NCBI GenBank assembly: GCA_023473795.1
Contig: JAMCYS010000008.1
Location: 1-34,742 of the forward strand
Length of the DNA: 34,742 bases
DNA from: Chloroflexota bacterium
Lineage (GTDB): Bacteria; Chloroflexota; UBA6077; FW602-bin22; JAMCYS01
Direction of reading: 5' to 3'
This document shows, in pieces, positions 31,269 through 34,742 of this stretch (the stretch's first letter is position 1; each line of letters opens with the position of its first letter). Both the position numbers and the translations under genes were made by a program. The notes under the pieces were generated by a model. It worked only from the letters and a program-made list of their open reading frames with translations, searched no databases and was not told the origin of the DNA.

Positions 31269-32237
31269 TCAGCCGCCGAGCCGCATGATGTCTACTGCCG
31301 CCGGCACCAGGAGCACGACGAAGAGCGCCGGCAGGATGAAGAGCGCCACCGGGATAACCATCCGCACGCTGGCCTTGCCGCCCTCCTCCAGGATACGCAG
31401 GCGCTTCTGCTCGCGGAGAGCCTCCGCCTGCGTCGAGAGGGCCTGCACGAGGGGGAGCCCCTGCTCGTGGGCTGCCGCCAGCTGCCCCGCCACTACCCCG
31501 ACCTCCGGCACCACGTTCCGCTCGGCCATATCGGCAAGAGCCTCCCCCAGGGAGCTCCGGCCGAGGGCCATCTCGCGCACGACCAGCTGCAGTTCCCCGG
31601 CGACGACGCCCCGACTCTCGCGCACCACGACCGCCAGGGCCTGCTCCAGCCCCAGACCCGCCGAGCAGGCGATGGTCAGCATGTCGAGAACGATCGGCAG
31701 CTCCATCAGACACCGCAGCCGCAGCACCGCTACCCGGCGCTCGACTTCCCAGTCCGGCATCAGGAAGCCGACGAGGAAGCCCAGACCCCAGACCCAGACG
31801 GGCCAGACGCCGAAGGGGTGGATGCCGAGCGCGTTCATCAGGGGGAAGACGCCCAGGCCGATGAGGCCCGAGACCACCTTCTCGCCGAAGAAATGCGCCG
31901 GCTCAACCCCCGGCCGCACGAGGGCCAGCCGCCGCGCCAACTCCTCCCCGCCGCCGAGGCCGAAGCGCCCGAGCCCCCTGCGGATGAGGCGGCCCAGGTC
32001 GTCGAGGACCGGGCGCAGCATCGCCTCCAGGAGGCGCGAGGCGAAGACCCGACGGACTTCCCGCCGTTCCACCTCGGCCCGAATGCGCTCGTCCACATCA
32101 AGGCGGCGCAACCGTTCGGCAAGCCCGGGCTTCGGCCGCCCGATGGGCTGGGCTATGAGCAGGAGGTAGGCGCCTAGGCCGAAGAGAAGCGGCCAGAAGA
32201 CGACGGCCCACGGCAGCGGCGTCATGTCTTCGATCAC
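31269..32237 (-). CDS. tadC: TadC-like pilus platform protein
   Basis: A 322-residue inner-membrane protein of the GspF/TadC family that forms the pilus assembly platform with TadB. It has an N-terminal helix (WAVVFWPLLFGLGAYLLLIAQP), a cytoplasmic region, then two central helices around GLIGLGVFPLMNAL and WVWGLGFLVGFLMPDWEVERR. The GspF domain follows with LRCLMELPIVLDMLTIACSAGLGLEQALAVVVRE and LGEALADMAERNVVPEVGVVAGQLAAAHEQGLPLVQAL. The last helices (RMVIPVALFILPALFVVLLVPAAVDIM) are typical. I prefer the GTG at 32237, which overlaps the tadB stop (GTGA). ATG 32225 is the alternative. Confidence 0.86.
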   Translation of the reverse strand: MIEDMTPLPWAVVFWPLLFGLGAYLLLIAQPIGRPKPGLAERLRRLDVDERIRAEVERREVRRVFASRLLEAMLRPVLDDLGRLIRRGLGRFGLGGGEELARRLALVRPGVEPAHFFGEKVVSGLIGLGVFPLMNALGIHPFGVWPVWVWGLGFLVGFLMPDWEVERRVAVLRLRCLMELPIVLDMLTIACSAGLGLEQALAVVVRESRGVVAGELQLVVREMALGRSSLGEALADMAERNVVPEVGVVAGQLAAAHEQGLPLVQALSTQAEALREQKRLRILEEGGKASVRMVIPVALFILPALFVVLLVPAAVDIMRLGG

Positions 32238-33087
32238 CGCAGCACCCGCGGCTCGTCCGGCAGACGGGTGATCCAGAGCATTCCCAGGTAGCCCAGCGCG
32301 ATGCTGCCGAGGCACCCCAGGAGCAGCAGCTGTCCCGACCACTCGTCGAAGAGGGCTAGGTACCCCGGGTTGAGATTGCGGATGACGACCAGCAGCACGA
32401 GCGGCACGGCGGCGACAACTCGCGCCGAGAGCACGTTGCGCGCCTGGAAGGCCCGCAGCTCCTCCTGCACCCGCAGCTGGGCTCGCGTAGCGTGGGCGAG
32501 ACGGTCGAGCACCTGGCTAACGTTGCGTCCGCCCAGGCGGTCGTTGAGGAGGAGGCTGGCGGCCACCACGTCGAACACCGGATCGGCCAGACGCTCGCGC
32601 ATCGCCCCCAATGCAGGCGCGAAGTCCAGCAGGCGCATCTCCCGAGCGAGGGTCGTGAACTCGGGACGCAGGTCTCGGGGCCGTTGCGGGCCAGCGCCAC
32701 CAGTCCCTCCTGCACGGAGAAGCCGGTGGCTATACTGTCGCGCAGCTGCGCCATCGCCTCCACCAGCGCTCGCTGGGTGGCGGCCCGCCGCCGGTCGTGG
32801 CGGCGCACGTAGTACAGAAACGGCGCGGCCAGGCCAAGGCCGCAGGCGAAGAGGCTCGCGATCCCCCAGGCAAGGAACGCCTGGGCCACGAGGCCGCTGA
32901 GAGCGCCGGTGCCCAGCGAGAAGAGGAGGAAGTCGCGCGGGGAGACCTCAGGCAGGCCCGCCCGGACGAGGAACTCCTCCACCCTGCGCAAGCGCCGCCG
33001 CTCCACGGGGGGCCGCGGGTTGGTCAGCCCCTCGTAGACGAGGTAAACCCCGATACCGAATCCGAGCGATAGCAGCAGCGGCACCAC
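32234..33087 (-). pseudogene. tadB: tadB-like pilus platform gene, frameshifted
   Basis: The TadB/GspF-family partner of TadC. It is split by a frameshift near 32672. The first frame encodes the N-terminal helices (VPLLLSLGFGIGVYLVYEGL, FLAWGIASLFACGLGLAAPFLYYV) and the start of the GspF domain (MAQLRDSIATGFSVQEGLVALARNGPE). The second frame resumes with LRPEFTTLAREM and continues through NDRLGGRNVSQVLDRLAHATRAQLRVQEELRAFQARNV to two further helices. Restoring the expected GPE-x-LRPEF needs one extra base. Everything else is intact, so a single-base error in the sequence is as likely as real decay. Start GTG 33087 with GGAGAGG upstream. Confidence 0.82.
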
Positions 33088-33203
33088 CCTCGTTACCTCT
33101 CCTTCTCTGCTCTCAGTCTAGGGATGCCCGGCTACACGACGGTTACATGATGGCTACATTGCGGCCACTTGGCCGTAGCATTCTTGAAACGGTCATCTCA
33201 CGC
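33088..33203. other. Gap between tadA and tadB
   Basis: 116 bases without a gene. A small inverted repeat CGGCCA/TGGCCG with a two-base loop lies near 33168-33181, but no T-run follows on either strand, so I do not call a terminator. It also holds the tadB ribosome site. Confidence 0.4.
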
Positions 33204-34612
33204 TCACTGTGGGCTCTCCAGCGACGTGGGAGGCGCGTAGGCGACGCCCCTGGCGGCAATCTTCGCCAGACAACGCGGATGTATGCCCGTCCAGGCTAGG
33301 CCCTCGCCGCCTTGCTCCAGGGCCCACAGCTCGTTGCCGGTGACGACGTTTCCCTCCAAACCCGTAACCTCGAAGATGCTCGCCAGACGCCGCCGGCCCG
33401 TCCGGGGCTCGAAGTGCAGCTGGAGCACAAGCTCCACCGTGCGTGCCACCATCTTCGTTAGCGCCTCTCCCGCGAGACGCTCCTCCGCCATCATGGCGAG
33501 CGTCACCAGCCGGTCCAGGGCGTCGCGGGGCGAGTTGCCGTGGATGGTGGTGAGCGAGCCTTCGTGGCCGGTGTTCATCGCCAGGAGCATGTCCAGCGCC
33601 TCTGCGCCCCTCACCTCGCCCACGACGATGCGGGTGGGGCGCATGCGCAGGGCGTTGCGAACCAGGTCGCGGATGCGGATCTCCCCCGCCCCCTCGACGT
33701 TGGAGGCGCGCGCCTGCAGGGCCACGCAGTCGGGTAGGTGGCGGTCCAGCTGCAGCTCGGCCACCTCCTCCACGGTGATCACCCGCTCCTCCAGGGAGGA
33801 GATGGCGGCACCCAGAGCATTGAGGAAGGTGGTCTTGCCACTGCCTGTGGGTCCGCTCACCAGGATGTTGACGCCGGCCTGCACGGCCGCCTCAAGGAAG
33901 CGTGCTGCACCCTCCGTGAGGGAGCCCAGGTCGACGAGGTGTTCGAGGGAGTGGGCGCGCAGGATGAACTTGCGGATGGTGAGGGCGCACCAGCGGGTGG
34001 TGGCCGGCGGGATGGCGGCGTTGAGGCGCGAGCCGTCTGGGAGGCGCGCGTCAACCATCGGCGAGGACTCGTCGAGCCGCCTGCCCAGGGGCCCTATGAG
34101 GCGCTTCACCAGGCCCCGCAGCTCCTCGTCGTCTTCGAAGTAGAGGTCGCGGACCAGGCGCTTGCGCCCACCATCGATGACGAACACCCGCCCCGGGCCG
34201 TTGCAGATGATCTCCTCTACCTCGGGGTCCTCCAGCAGCGGCTGCAGGGGTCCGAGTCCCAGGAGGGAGGCGAAGAGCCGTTGCAGATGATCTCCTCCAC
34301 TCCCGAGGCCTCCATCAGTGGCTGGAGGATGCCCAGACGAAGCAGGGCGTCGAAGAGGCGCCGCTCGACCCCCTCGGGCTCAACGAGCAGGGGTGAGTTG
34401 GTCGTCGCCGCCCTGCGCTGGTAGGCGGCCACGCGCTCGCCGATGAGGGCGCGTATGCGCTCCTCGTCCCCGGGGCCGGGCGAGAGCTGTTGGCGCTCGC
34501 CCAGTAGGCGGCTCACCTCGGCTCTGATCTCCTCGCGCAGGGCCCGTTCCCCGGCGCGGTCGGCATGGGCCGTGCCGTTCGGACTAACGTACGCCTGTCG
34601 CCTGTCTGCCAC
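33204..34612 (-). pseudogene. tadA: tadA/cpaF-type pilus ATPase, frameshifted by an 80-bp imperfect duplication
   Basis: The hexameric assembly ATPase of the Flp pilus. The downstream frame (to 33204) is complete for the motor: VSGPTGSGKTTFLNAL (Walker A), RVITVEEVAELQL (Asp-box-like), IVVGEVRGAEALDMLLAMNTGHEGSLTTIHGNSPRDAL (Walker B and His box). The upstream frame (GTG 34612) gives the N-terminal domain up to LLRLGILQPLMEASGVEEIICNG, then goes out of frame. The next 80 bases encode nearly the same segment again (SLLGLGPLQPLLEDPEVEEIICNG), followed by PGRVFVIDGG in the correct continuation. So the break comes from an imperfect 80-base duplication, not a multiple of three. This may be decay, paralogue recombination or misassembly. 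Confidence 0.85.
34198..34297. repeat. Direct repeat pair in tadA (20-base cores 80 bases apart)
   Basis: CCGTTGCAGATGATCTCCTC occurs at 34198-34217 and exactly again at 34278-34297. The flanking sequence is a diverged copy of the same coding segment (LQPL-x-E-x-x-VEEIICNG), so the repeat marks an imperfect tandem duplication within tadA. The 80-base period causes the frameshift. Confidence 0.9.
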
Positions 34613-34716
34613 CTGGCACCCCCTTTCTGCCGTTGCCGTGTGGTTGACTCGGTGCGAACGCCCGCCCGAGCAGCGGCAGGCGTCCGAGCACGCCCATCCC
34701 GCCGCGCGCCTTTTCG
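34584..34716 (-). CDS. Possible 3' end of a gene upstream of tadA
   Basis: A minus-strand frame open to the right edge region and ending with TAG at 34584-34586, overlapping the tadA start by 29 bases. The visible residues (RGGMGVLGRLPLLGRAFAPSQPHGNG) could be the C-terminal tail of a cpaE/tadZ-type protein, the usual neighbour. Too little is present to identify it. A stop codon at 34734-34736 in this frame lies inside the terminal 26 bases, which appear to be a chimeric inverted copy, so I do not count it against the frame. Confidence 0.3.
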
Positions 34717-34742
34717 GGCCGCTTCTCTTCGGCCTAGGCGCC
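34717..34742. repeat. Right-edge inverted copy of 32169-32194
   Basis: The last 26 bases equal the reverse complement of 32169-32194 (within tadC) without mismatch. The match ends at 34716. Together with the left-edge copy this suggests that both ends are chimeric. Confidence 0.88.

Noticed and set aside
31009-31713. Upstream extension of the first TadE-like gene
   Set aside because: Arg/Gly-rich and overlaps the Flp pilin and tadC genes. The ATG at 31008 directly after the Flp stop fits the TadE N-terminus.

Overview
The window is about 65% GC with tightly packed genes. It reads as a chromosomal or integrated accessory region of a monoderm-type bacterium. Chloroflexota is my best guess, with Actinomycetota the main alternative. 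The guess rests on a PrgI/VirB4-style secretion system, Flp/Tad pilus genes with several TadE-like proteins, a LysM-BTAD protein, and a DUF559 cassette bounded by C-rich/G-rich palindromes. There is no rRNA, tRNA, integrase or transposase to fix the taxonomy or show mobility.

Layout. (1) Bases 1-10000, minus strand: a compact operon for a type IV secretion/conjugation-like machine. In transcription order it holds a PEGA/beta-propeller membrane protein, a VirB6/TrbL-like membrane protein, a lytic transglycosylase, a small pilin-like protein, a PrgI-like (VirB3-role) protein, a separate protein resembling the VirB4 N-terminal domain, VirB4, a short DnaG-type primase, a small unknown protein, and a VirD4/TraG-like ATPase that runs off the left edge. 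Most start codons overlap the preceding stop. No relaxase is visible.

(2) Bases 10001-10332: the divergent control region. It has one credible plus-strand promoter (TTGACA, 17 bases, TACCAT).

(3) Bases 10333-24386, plus strand: a seven-gene defence-like locus. It encodes a SNF2-type helicase with an N-terminal XRE helix-turn-helix and a C-terminal DUF3883 domain, a DUF5343 protein, a TIGR02391 (Ymh) protein with an RNPRAH motif, a DUF1156 DNA methyltransferase, a class II Fic protein, a DUF499 ATPase and an AlbA_2/Schlafen-type protein. The helicase, methylase and ATPase core matches the COG0553/COG1743/COG1483 grouping known from defence islands. The set of extra genes, and their architecture here, is the most interesting content.

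The highlight is inside the methyltransferase. A complete DUF559 (Vsr-like) nuclease domain, bounded by two 55-bp palindromes, is inserted in frame in the loop between the two halves of its zinc ribbon. The reading frame stays open through both palindromes. The result is either a fused restriction-modification polypeptide or a selfish protein-level insertion.

(4) Bases 24421-34742, minus strand: a membrane LysM/FtsK-like/BTAD protein, a secreted PKD-like protein and a membrane-anchored small protein. They lie downstream of a Tad pilus operon: tadA, tadB, tadC, Flp pilin and three TadE/TadG-like proteins. Both tadA and tadB carry frameshifts.

Both ends of the window are short inverted copies of internal sequence (1-27 against 996-1022, and 34717-34742 against 32169-32194). 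This looks like chimeric contig ends, so the outermost 26-27 bases should not be trusted.
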